In this document: piece by piece, positions 36,358 to 43,914 of the stretch
Layout of the letters: every line of letters starts with the position of its first letter
Numbering within the stretch: the stretch's first letter is position 1
Origin: Actinoplanes sp. NBC_00393
GTDB lineage: Bacteria > Actinomycetota > Actinomycetes > Mycobacteriales > Micromonosporaceae
Reading direction: 5' to 3'
NCBI RefSeq assembly: GCF_036053395.1
Contig: NZ_CP107942.1
Location: forward strand, 10,840,001 to 10,904,000
Length of the DNA stretch: 64,000 nucleotides
The notes under the pieces: generated by a model
What the model was told of the DNA's origin: nothing
Database searches by the model: none
Seen by the model: only the letters and a program-made list of their open reading frames with translations
Made by a program: the position numbers and the translations under genes

Positions 36358-37365
36358 ATGGCGCTCGCCGATTTCCCCCGCCACCCCCTGCTGTTCGGCC
36401 CGTCCCCGGTGCACCGGCTGGACCGCCTGACCCGCCACCTCGGCGGCGCGGCGATCTGGGCGAAACGGGAGGACTGCAACTCCGGTATCGCCTACGGCGG
36501 CAACAAGACCCGCAAGCTGGAGTACCTGGTGGCCGACGCGCTCGCGCAGGGCGCCGACACGCTGGTGTCGATCGGCGGCGTGCAGTCCAACCACACCCGT
36601 CAGGTCGCCGCGGTCGCCGCCGCCACCGGCCTCAAGTGCGTGCTGGTCCAGGAGAGCTGGGTGGACTGGCCGGACAGCGTCTACGACAAGGTCGGCAACA
36701 TCCTGATCAGCCGGCTGGCCGGCGCGGACGTGCGGCTGGTCAAGGCCGGGTTCGGCATCGGTTTCAAGGAGAGCTGGGAGGCCGCTCTCGAGTCGGTGCG
36801 GGCTGACGGCGGCGTGCCCTACGCGATCCCGGCCGGCGCCTCCGACCACCGGCTCGGCGGGCTGGGCTTCGCGGGCTGGGCGTACGAGGTGATCGAGCAG
36901 GAACGTGAGCTGGGCGTCTTCTTCGACACGATCATCGTGTGCTCGGTGACCGGCAGCACCCAGGCCGGCATGATCGCCGGGTTCGCCGCCGCCGGTGGCC
37001 GCCCGCGCCGGGTGATCGGCATCGACGGCTCGGCTAAGCCCACCGAGACCCGCGACCAGGTCGCCCGGATCGCCCGCGCGACCGCTGCCCTGATCGGCGT
37101 CGACCGGGAGCTCACCGAGGACGAGATCATCCTCGACGACCGGTACCACGCCGGCATCTACGGCATCCCCGACGAGTCCACGCTGGACGCGATGAAGCTC
37201 GCCGCCCGCACCGAGGGCATGGTCACCGACCCGGTCTACGAGGGCAAGTCGATGGCCGGCCTGATCGACCTGGTCCAGCGCGGCGAGATCGCCGCGGACT
37301 CCACCGTCCTCTACGCCCACCTCGGCGGCCAGCCGGCACTCAACGCGTACTCCGCGCTGTTCTAG
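36358..37365 (+). CDS. acdS: 1-aminocyclopropane-1-carboxylate (ACC) deaminase
   Basis: This 335-residue PLP enzyme is the same size as characterised ACC deaminases. Lys50 in [10 protein letters not shown] is the PLP lysine (Lys51 in Pseudomonas numbering), and Ser77/Asn78 lie in VQSNHTRQ. The residues that separate true ACC deaminases from D-cysteine desulfhydrases are present: Tyr294 and Glu295 (DPVYEGKS) and Leu322 (HLGGQ). It converts ACC, the plant ethylene precursor, to 2-oxobutyrate and ammonia. A TTTAGGAG Shine-Dalgarno region precedes the ATG and the GntR regulator is directly upstream. This suggests life on or in plants, or use of ACC as a nitrogen source. Confidence 0.9.
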   Translation: MALADFPRHPLLFGPSPVHRLDRLTRHLGGAAIWAKREDCNSGIAYGGNKTRKLEYLVADALAQGADTLVSIGGVQSNHTRQVAAVAAATGLKCVLVQESWVDWPDSVYDKVGNILISRLAGADVRLVKAGFGIGFKESWEAALESVRADGGVPYAIPAGASDHRLGGLGFAGWAYEVIEQERELGVFFDTIIVCSVTGSTQAGMIAGFAAAGGRPRRVIGIDGSAKPTETRDQVARIARATAALIGVDRELTEDEIILDDRYHAGIYGIPDESTLDAMKLAARTEGMVTDPVYEGKSMAGLIDLVQRGEIAADSTVLYAHLGGQPALNAYSALF

Positions 37366-37829
37366 AACACCTTCGTGGTCAGGGTTCGGCTGCGGTTGGT
37401 GGAGAGAGACCTGTGCCGGTGAGGTAGCCGTCGATCAGGCCGGTGCGGCATCGCACGCGTCGGAGGCGGCCTCCTAGAGTCGGCCCGCCGGCGGGCCGAG
37501 TCTCATTCGGGTCGGGCCTGCCTTCGGCGCCACCCAGCGGGCAGGCACGGCGGTATGAGTTCCCGAACGCCGGCACACCCGTAGTGGGTGTAGGTACACC
37601 CGCTGTATGTGTGGCCGTTCATCCGGAAGGTCTCCCGCCGCAGAGCGCCGGCCGCCGCGCGCACGGTGCTCTGCCAGCCGTGCGGGTCCGGCTGGATCGA
37701 AGGGAGGGCGGGCTGGTGCGCCTGCACCGAGACCCGCCGGCCGGCCGGTCGGCACATCTCGCGATCGAGGCGAACGGCGGACGGCCGCCGGCTCCGGACC
37801 GACGGCGAGACCCCGACGCCGAAAGTCCT
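37366..37829. other. Intergenic region with competing inverted repeats, no supported gene
   Basis: Both strands have short open frames but none has family features. ACACCC (37575-37580) can pair with GGGTGT (37586-37591), and the same middle segment, as GGGTGTA (37586-37592), can pair with TACACCC (37595-37601). The two hairpins exclude each other. A 20-base perfect palindrome of GGCCCGCC/GGCGGGCC type lies at 37480-37499. Confidence 0.5.
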
Positions 37830-38645
37830 CTAGGGCTTGCGGCCGACCGCGCCGTAGATGGCGACCTGCGCGGCGGTCGGGCGCTGGCCGGCCGGGACCG
37901 GGGACAGCCAGTCGGAGACCGGGACGATGCCGGGCCCGATGAGCTCCAGGCCGCTGAAGAAGTCGCCGAACTGCTCGCGGGTGCGGGGATGGGCGTCCGA
38001 CTGGCCCTTGGCGATCATGTCGAGGGCCACCGCGGCCTGCTCCGGCGGGGTGTAGTCCAGGGTGAAGTTGGAGGCGGCCAGGTAACTGCCCGACGGCAGC
38101 GCGCCGACCAGGTGGGCGACGACCTCCCGGGCCTCCTGATGGTCGGCGATGAAGTGCAGCACCGCGATGAGCATCAGCGCCACCGGGCGGTCCAGGTCGA
38201 GGATCTCCTTGAGCTGCGGGTCGCCGAGGATCTCCTCCGGGTTGCGCAGGTCCTCCTGGAGGTAGCAGGTGCGGCCCTCGGGGGTGCTGGTGAGCAGCGC
38301 CCGGGCGTGCACGCCGACCATCGGGTCGTTGTCCACGTAGACCACCCGCGAGCGGGGGTTGATCCGCTGCGCGACCTCGTGGGTGTTGTCCGCGGTGGGC
38401 AGGCCGGTGCCGATGTCCAGGAACTGGTCGATGCCCGCCTCGGCGGCGAGATGGTGCACCGCGCGCTGCAGGAAGGCCCGGTTCTCCCGGGCGGTGAGCC
38501 GCACGCTCGGGTGGTGCCGCTCCAGCAGGTCCCCGGACTCGCGGTCGGCGGCGAAGTGGTCCTTGCCGCCGAGCCAGTAGTTGTAGCGGCGCGCCGGGTG
38601 CGCCTTGGAAGTGTCCAGCCCAGGGGGCACCAGTTCGTCGCTCAC
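37830..38645 (-). CDS. DUF574-family SAM-dependent methyltransferase
   Basis: This 271-residue protein carries the DUF574 (PF04672-type) signature: ARRYNYWLGGKDHF near the N-terminus, the SAM loop DIGTGLPT, VYVDNDPMV as the acidic second strand, and RPVALMLIAVLHFI. These enzymes are numerous in actinomycetes and mostly lack a known substrate. The GTG at 38645 follows GGGGAG at a good distance; upstream ATGs lie in the divergent promoter region. It stands alone, divergent from the dioxygenase gene. A decayed relative is present at about 60470-60653. Confidence 0.85.
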   Translation of the reverse strand: MSDELVPPGLDTSKAHPARRYNYWLGGKDHFAADRESGDLLERHHPSVRLTARENRAFLQRAVHHLAAEAGIDQFLDIGTGLPTADNTHEVAQRINPRSRVVYVDNDPMVGVHARALLTSTPEGRTCYLQEDLRNPEEILGDPQLKEILDLDRPVALMLIAVLHFIADHQEAREVVAHLVGALPSGSYLAASNFTLDYTPPEQAAVALDMIAKGQSDAHPRTREQFGDFFSGLELIGPGIVPVSDWLSPVPAGQRPTAAQVAIYGAVGRKP

Positions 38646-38785
38646 AGCCCGTCTCCCCGTATCGACGTCATGCGATGCCCAGACCCTAGCGGAGATCGAT
38701 CGGTGAATCATGCCGCGCGCACAGCGCAACCATAGATTCCGGTGTTTGCATGGTCCCCAGGCAATCGGCATATTGCGGAGGATCA

Positions 38786-39763
38786 GTGAGAAGGCAGCAG
38801 GAACCGACGTATCAGGGGCGGCGTCTGCCGAATCCGGCTGAAGAGGTGTTCGACCAGGGGCTCGGGTTCGACCTCGGGACGCTGATGGGCCGCCGGCAGA
38901 TCCTGCGGGCGTTCGGGATCGGCGCGGCGGCGCTCGGGCTCGCGGCCTGCAGCAGCGAGTCCTCCGGCACGACCACGACGACGACCGGCGCGACCACCTC
39001 GTCGGGGGAGATTCCCGACGAGACCGCCGGGCCGTACCCGGGTGACGGCTCGAACGGCCCGGACGTCCTGGAGCAGAGCGGCATCGTGCGCAGCGACATC
39101 CGGTCCAGTTTCGGCGACGCGAGCGGGACGGCCGAGGGCGTGCCGATGACGCTCGAGCTGACCGTCAAGGACCTGGCCAACGGTGGCGCGGCCTTCGCGG
39201 GCGTGGCCGTCTACGTCTGGCACTGTGACCGGGCGGGGCTCTACTCGATGTACTCCGAGGGGGTCACCGCGGAGAACTACCTGCGCGGGGTGCAGATCGC
39301 TGACGACTTCGGCAAGGTGACGTTCACCAGCATCTTCCCGGCCTGCTACACCGGGCGCTGGCCGCACGTCCACTTCGAGGTCTACCCGGACCAGGCGAGC
39401 ATCACCGACTCCACGAAGGCGATCGCCACCTCCCAGGTGGCGCTGCCGAAGGACGTCAGCGACACGGTCTTCAAGGAGGCCGGGTACGAGCAGTCGGTCA
39501 CCAACCTCGCGCAGCTGACCCTGGAGACCGACAACGTGTTCGGCGACGACGGCGGCGCCAGCCAACTGGCCACCGTGACCGGGGACGTGAGCAGCGGTTA
39601 TGTCGTAGCCCTCAGCGTCGGCGTGGACACCCGCACGACACCCACCGGCGGCGGTGCCCCACCCGCCGGTGGTGGCGGACCGGAAGGTGGCGGAGGTCCA
39701 GGCGGCACCCCACCCAGCGGCGCTCCGGGTGGCCGGCCGCCGGGCGGTCAGCCACCGGCCTGA
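38786..39763 (+). CDS. Exported lipoprotein of the intradiol ring-cleavage dioxygenase family
   Basis: With GTG 38786 (after GGAGG at 38777) this is a 325-residue protein. Residues 36-55 give a Tat-type signal (GRRQILRAFG) and a lipobox ending at Cys55 (LAAC). After a Thr/Ser linker comes the intradiol dioxygenase core, beginning ETAGPYPG. The four Fe(III) ligands are all present: Tyr153 (GLYSMY), Tyr188 (CYTGRW), His194 and His196 (PHVHFE). The protein ends in a Gly/Pro-rich tail of about 45 residues. The cytoplasmic relatives cleave catechol or protocatechuate; this one is outside the membrane, so it may act on lignin- or plant-derived phenols. No other aromatic pathway gene is adjacent. 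Confidence 0.85.
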   Translation: MRRQQEPTYQGRRLPNPAEEVFDQGLGFDLGTLMGRRQILRAFGIGAAALGLAACSSESSGTTTTTTGATTSSGEIPDETAGPYPGDGSNGPDVLEQSGIVRSDIRSSFGDASGTAEGVPMTLELTVKDLANGGAAFAGVAVYVWHCDRAGLYSMYSEGVTAENYLRGVQIADDFGKVTFTSIFPACYTGRWPHVHFEVYPDQASITDSTKAIATSQVALPKDVSDTVFKEAGYEQSVTNLAQLTLETDNVFGDDGGASQLATVTGDVSSGYVVALSVGVDTRTTPTGGGAPPAGGGGPEGGGGPGGTPPSGAPGGRPPGGQPPA

Positions 39764-40792
39764 TCAACCGGCGACGGTCGACTCCCGCGCCACCAGGCGG
39801 CAGGGGAGCCGCTCGATGCCGGAGCCGAGGGCGCCGTCGAACGCCGCGGCCAGGCGTTCGGCGGCGACCCGGCCAAGCGACTCCAGGTTCATGTCGATGC
39901 TGGACAGCGGCGGCCGCGAACTGGTCGTGAAGATCTCCCAGTTGTCGAAGCCGATCACCGCGACGTCACGCGGCACGTCCAGGCCCTCCGCGTGCAGGGC
40001 GTCGATCACGCCGCGGGCGATCTGGTCCGAGCCGGCGAAGACCGCGTCGATCGCGACGTGCTGGGCGAGCAGCATCCGCGTCGCGGTACGCCCCCAGGCC
40101 TCGGACCAGTCGCCGAAGAACACCCGGTCGCCGGCCAGGTGCAGGCGCCGGTCGGCGAGTTCGGCGAGGGCGCCCTTGGCCCGGTCCTGCGCGGCGCCGT
40201 ACGTCGGGTCGCCGGTGATGTGCGCGATCGTCCGGCGGCCCAGGTCCCCGAGGTGCCCGACGGCCGTCCGCCCGGCCGTGACGTTGTCGCTGACCAGCGA
40301 GAGGTCGGCGGGATCGGCGGAGGGCGCGTACGCGTACACGACCGGCACCGGCAGGTCCCGCCCGATCGACGGGCGCGGGTCGGGCCGGGCGCCGACCACG
40401 ATCAGCCCGTCGACCCGCCGGCTGAGCAGCGTACGCAGATGGTGGCCCTCACGGATCGCGTCGCCGCGGGCGTCGCAGAGCAGCACGCTGGTCCGGTCGG
40501 CGCCGAAGGCGTCCTCGGCGCCCATCAGGATCGGGATGGAGAGCCGGCCCTCCAGGTCGGAGGTGAGCAGCCCGACCATGCCGGTGCGGCCGGCCACCAG
40601 GCCCCGGGCGAGGGTGTTCGGCGAATACGCCAGCAGGGCGGCCGCCTGCAGCACCTCGGCCCGGGTCGTCGCCGAAACGTGTTTTCGCCCGTTGAGGGCT
40701 TTGGAGGCGGTGGCGATCGAGACGCCGGCCAGCCGGGCCACGTCGTGCAGGGTGGCGGGCCGTCCGGTCATGGGCTGTTCCGTCGAGGTCAC
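39764..40792 (-). CDS. LacI-family transcriptional repressor of the arabinofuranoside locus
   Basis: This 342-residue protein has an N-terminal LacI helix-turn-helix (TLHDVARLAGVSIATASKALNG) with the hinge helix region SPNTLARGL, and a sugar-binding periplasmic-type domain (LLTSDLEGRLSIPIL; VIGFDNWEI). GTG 40792 was chosen because GGAGG lies six bases before it; ATG 40825 and ATG 40771 are alternatives. It diverges from a sugar ABC importer and GH127 gene set. The palindrome at 40877-40892, over the presumed start of the importer transcript, is the likely operator. The inducer is probably an arabinose-containing sugar, by inference from GH127. Confidence 0.9.
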   Translation of the reverse strand: MTSTEQPMTGRPATLHDVARLAGVSIATASKALNGRKHVSATTRAEVLQAAALLAYSPNTLARGLVAGRTGMVGLLTSDLEGRLSIPILMGAEDAFGADRTSVLLCDARGDAIREGHHLRTLLSRRVDGLIVVGARPDPRPSIGRDLPVPVVYAYAPSADPADLSLVSDNVTAGRTAVGHLGDLGRRTIAHITGDPTYGAAQDRAKGALAELADRRLHLAGDRVFFGDWSEAWGRTATRMLLAQHVAIDAVFAGSDQIARGVIDALHAEGLDVPRDVAVIGFDNWEIFTTSSRPPLSSIDMNLESLGRVAAERLAAAFDGALGSGIERLPCRLVARESTVAG

Positions 40793-40846
40793 CGCGTCCT
40801 CCGTCTCGCGCGACTCCAGGAACACACGGTAGCGCCCAGGGCACTC

Positions 40847-40875
40847 TTGACCATCGATGTGACACAGGTTACTTT
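40847..40875 (+). promoter_or_regulatory. Sigma-70-type promoter for the sugar import operon
   Basis: TTGACC (40847-40852) and TACTTT (40870-40875) are separated by 17 bases, a good housekeeping-type promoter. The predicted start of transcription falls in the adjacent LacI-type operator. Confidence 0.6.
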
Positions 40876-40876
40876 T

Positions 40877-40892
40877 CGGAAAGCGTTTTCGG
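40877..40892. promoter_or_regulatory. LacI-type operator
   Basis: CGGAAAGCGTTTTCGG is a 16-base imperfect palindrome with the central CG step typical of LacI/GalR operators (six of eight positions symmetric). It lies between the divergent LacI gene and the import operon, on the expected transcription start. Confidence 0.7.
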
Positions 40893-40923
40893 ATGTGACG
40901 TGACCGATCCCTGGAGATGGTCC

Positions 40924-42219
40924 ATGACCAGAACCCGACGCATTCTCGCCACCGCCATGGCCGTCGTTCTCGCCACCGCGCTCACCGCCTGCGGCGGCGA
41001 CGGCGAGGAGAACGGCGGCGCCGTCGACACCGGCGGCATCGAGGGCACCGACGACGGCGCGAAACTGACCCTGTGGACCCGCGCCCCGCTGGAGGCGCAG
41101 GCCAAGCTGCTCGTCGACGCATACAACAAGAGCCACCAGAACCAGGTCGCGCTGACCATCGTGCCCAACGACGACTACGTGGCGAAGGTGGGTGCGGCGG
41201 CCGGCAGCGGCGACCTGCCCGACCTGTTCGCCGCCGACATCGTCTATGTGCCGAACTGGACGGACGCCGGCCTGTTCGCCGACATCACGAAGCAGATCGA
41301 CGCGTTGCCGTACGTCGGGTCGATCAACAAGGGTCATCTCGACGCCGGCACCCTGGACGGCAAGAAGTACGTGCTGCCGTTCGTGCTCGACCTCTCGGTG
41401 ATGTTCTGGAACAAGGACCTCTACACCGAGGCCGGCCTCGACCCGGAGAAGGGCCCGGCCAACCTCACCGAGTTCAAGGAGCACGCGCTCGCGATCCAGA
41501 AACTGAAGAAGAAGGACACGTACGGCACGTCGTTCGGCGGCAACTGCGGCGGCTGCGGCGTCTTCACCTGGTTCCCGATGGTCTGGGCCTCCGGCGAAGA
41601 GGTGATGAACGCCGAGGGCACCGAGTCGCTGCTGGCCGGCACCGCGGCCAAGCAGGTCTACTCGACCTGGCGGGAGCTGTGGGCGGCCGGCGCGGTCGAC
41701 CCGAGCAGCCGGGACGAGACGGGAGCCACCTGGGTGGCCGGCTTCCAACAGGGCAAGATCGGCGTGATGCCGTACCCGGCCACCCTGCTGCAGACCGCCG
41801 ACAAGACCGTCAAGACCGGGGTCGCCGCCCTGCCCGGCGTCAGCGGCGGGGCCTCCACCTTCGTCGGCGGCGACGGCATCGGCATCTCCAAGGACTCGCA
41901 GAAGACCGCTCAGGCGTGGAACTTCCTGTCCTGGATGATGTCCGAGGAAGCCCAGGTCAACGTGCTCGCGGCGAACAACACCGTGGTCTCGCGCAGCGAC
42001 CTCGCCGACAACGAGTACTCGCGCAAGGACCCGCGGGTGCTGGCGATCAACGAGGTGGCCGGCGCGCCGGCCAGCAAGACCCCGGTGGCGAAGAACTTCC
42101 AGCAGGCCTTCAATGCGGCCGGCAGCCCCTGGGTCGCGCTCTTCCGGGACCAGGTCTTCGCCGGCGGCACCGACCCGACCGCCGGGAACACGGCGATCAC
42201 CGAGGTTCTCAGTAAATGA
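40924..42219 (+). CDS. Sugar ABC transporter substrate-binding lipoprotein (CUT1)
   Basis: This 431-residue protein has a signal peptide with lipobox LTAC (Cys23) and a family 1 extracellular solute-binding fold, beginning KLTLWTRAPLEAQAKLLVDAYNK and with a DLPDLFAADIVYVPNW segment. ATG 40924 has GGAG seven bases upstream; GTG 40900 would add a non-signal extension. It captures an oligosaccharide outside the membrane for the two permeases that follow (ATGA overlap at 42216). The GH127 gene at the operon end suggests an L-arabinofuranose-containing ligand. No ATPase gene is present, so a shared MsiK-type ATPase elsewhere is expected. Confidence 0.9.
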   Translation: MTRTRRILATAMAVVLATALTACGGDGEENGGAVDTGGIEGTDDGAKLTLWTRAPLEAQAKLLVDAYNKSHQNQVALTIVPNDDYVAKVGAAAGSGDLPDLFAADIVYVPNWTDAGLFADITKQIDALPYVGSINKGHLDAGTLDGKKYVLPFVLDLSVMFWNKDLYTEAGLDPEKGPANLTEFKEHALAIQKLKKKDTYGTSFGGNCGGCGVFTWFPMVWASGEEVMNAEGTESLLAGTAAKQVYSTWRELWAAGAVDPSSRDETGATWVAGFQQGKIGVMPYPATLLQTADKTVKTGVAALPGVSGGASTFVGGDGIGISKDSQKTAQAWNFLSWMMSEEAQVNVLAANNTVVSRSDLADNEYSRKDPRVLAINEVAGAPASKTPVAKNFQQAFNAAGSPWVALFRDQVFAGGTDPTAGNTAITEVLSK

Positions 42220-43106
42220 CCGTGACACAGCCCGGGGTGGCCAAGCAGCCGCCCCGGGCCCGGCGTCAGGCACTCACCGGTTGGGCGTACGCGACACCGA
42301 CCGCGCTCTTTGTTGTGATCTTCTTCGCCGTGCCCGTCCTGCTGGTCGCTCAGATGTCGGTCTCCGACTGGGGCCTGTTCGCCGGGAACCGTGGCCTGAA
42401 CGCGCCGGAGAACTTCGTCGACGCCGTCGACCAGCGGCTGTTCTGGCCGGCGGTGTGGTTCACGGTGAAGTACACGGTGATCACCACCGTGCTGCTGATC
42501 GGGCTCGCGCTCGGCCTGGCGCTGCTGGTCCAGGAGGCGACCCGGTGGTCGGCGTTCCTGCGGACCGCGATCCTGGTGCCGAGCGCGCTCGGCCTGGCCT
42601 CCGCGTCGCTGCTGTTCTACGCGCTCTACTCGCCGCAGAGCAGCCCGCTCGGTTTCCTCGGCATCGACTCGTTCCTCGGCACTCCGGAGCGCGCGCTCTG
42701 GTCGACGGTCGCGCTGATCGTCTGGCGGTTCGCCGGTTTCTACATGCTCCTGCTGCTGGTCGCGTTGCAGGGCATCTCCGCCGACGTCTACGAGGCGGCC
42801 GAGATGGACGGCGCCACCCGCTGGCGCACTTTCCGGTCGATCACGCTGCCGCTGCTGCGCTCGGCGCTGGCGCTGTGCACGATCCTCTGCGTCACCGGCT
42901 CGCTGCTCGCCTTCGACCAGTTCTACATCCTGACCAAGGGCGGCCCGGACAACAGCACCGTGACGATCGTCCAGCTCATCTACAACGCGGCGTTCGCCGG
43001 CGGCAACGACCTCGGCCTCGCCGCCGCCCTCTCGATCATGGTGCTGGGCGCGCTGCTGCTGCTCAACGCCGGCCAGTTCCGCTGGCTGCGCGGGAGGGAG
43101 AGCTGA
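42216..43106 (+). CDS. Sugar ABC transporter permease (MalF/UgpA-like)
   Basis: This 296-residue permease has about six transmembrane helices and a binding-protein-dependent transport EAA loop (YEAAEMDGATRWRTFRSITLP), through which it couples to the ATPase. It starts inside the stop of the binding-protein gene. Its stop overlaps the ATG of the second permease by one base (TGATG). It forms the MalF-like half of the channel. Confidence 0.9.
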   Translation: MTVTQPGVAKQPPRARRQALTGWAYATPTALFVVIFFAVPVLLVAQMSVSDWGLFAGNRGLNAPENFVDAVDQRLFWPAVWFTVKYTVITTVLLIGLALGLALLVQEATRWSAFLRTAILVPSALGLASASLLFYALYSPQSSPLGFLGIDSFLGTPERALWSTVALIVWRFAGFYMLLLLVALQGISADVYEAAEMDGATRWRTFRSITLPLLRSALALCTILCVTGSLLAFDQFYILTKGGPDNSTVTIVQLIYNAAFAGGNDLGLAAALSIMVLGALLLLNAGQFRWLRGRES

Positions 43107-43912
43107 TGCGGCGGATGCCCTACTACGTCTTCACCGGCGCCCTGGCGCTGCTCTTCCTCTTCCCGCTGCTCTGGGCCGGCGCAGCCTCGGTCTCGCCGCA
43201 GGGCGGCACCGCACAGACCGACGGCTGGGGGTTCGCCAACTACGGCACCCTCGCCGATTACCAGGCCGGCATCGGGCAGTACCTGCTGAACAGCGTGATC
43301 GTCTCCAGCCTGACGGTGCTGTTCACGGTCGGCGTCTCACTGTTCGGCGGGTACGCGTTCGCCCGGTTCCGCTTCCCCGGCCGCGACGCGTTGTTCCTGC
43401 TCACCCTCGCCATCCTGATGGTTCCGTACGCGACCCTGCTGATCCCGCTCTACGTGCTGCTCAACCGGATCGGCCTGCAGAACTCGCTGCTCGGCCTGGC
43501 CCTGGTGCTGACCATGTTCCAGCTGCCGTTCGCGGTGTTCATGATGCGGATCTCGTTCGAGGCGGTGCCGACCGAGCTGGAGGAGGCCGCTCTGGTCGAC
43601 GGGTGCGGCTCGCTCCGGGCGCTGTTCCGGGTGCTGCTGCCGGCGGTCCGGCCCGGGCTGGTCACGGTCGGCCTGTTCGCGTTCCTGGCCGCGTGGAACG
43701 ACTTCATCACCCCGCTCGTGCTGATCAGCGACGCCGACAAGGCGCCCCTGCCGCTGGCCGTCGCGAACCTGCGCCAGCAGGTCATGGGCATCATCGACTA
43801 CGGCGCCACCGAGGCGGGCGTGGTCGTTCTGGCGCTCCCGTGCATCGTGCTCTTCCTGGCCCTGCAAAGGCAGTACATCCGCGGCTTCATGTCCGGCGCA
43901 CTGAAAGGGTGA
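43106..43912 (+). CDS. Sugar ABC transporter permease (MalG/UgpE-like)
   Basis: This 268-residue protein has six predicted helices and an EAA loop (LEEAALVDGCGSLRALFRVLLP). It has the MalG-type C-terminal ending, with QRQYIRGFMSGALKG as in CUT1 systems. The start overlaps the previous stop by one base. With the preceding permease it forms the channel. The GH127 gene starts two bases after its stop. Confidence 0.9.
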   Translation: MRRMPYYVFTGALALLFLFPLLWAGAASVSPQGGTAQTDGWGFANYGTLADYQAGIGQYLLNSVIVSSLTVLFTVGVSLFGGYAFARFRFPGRDALFLLTLAILMVPYATLLIPLYVLLNRIGLQNSLLGLALVLTMFQLPFAVFMMRISFEAVPTELEEAALVDGCGSLRALFRVLLPAVRPGLVTVGLFAFLAAWNDFITPLVLISDADKAPLPLAVANLRQQVMGIIDYGATEAGVVVLALPCIVLFLALQRQYIRGFMSGALKG

Positions 43913-43914
43913 CC

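Noticed and set aside
37503..37757. Short minus-strand frame (84 residues) between ACC deaminase and the DUF574 gene
   Set aside because: There is no ribosome site and no recognisable domain, and the overlapping plus-strand frames are equally open. It was kept only as an intergenic note.
40789..42273. 494-residue minus-strand open frame over the binding-protein gene
   Set aside because: It is a shadow of the substrate-binding lipoprotein, and it also overlaps the promoter and operator.
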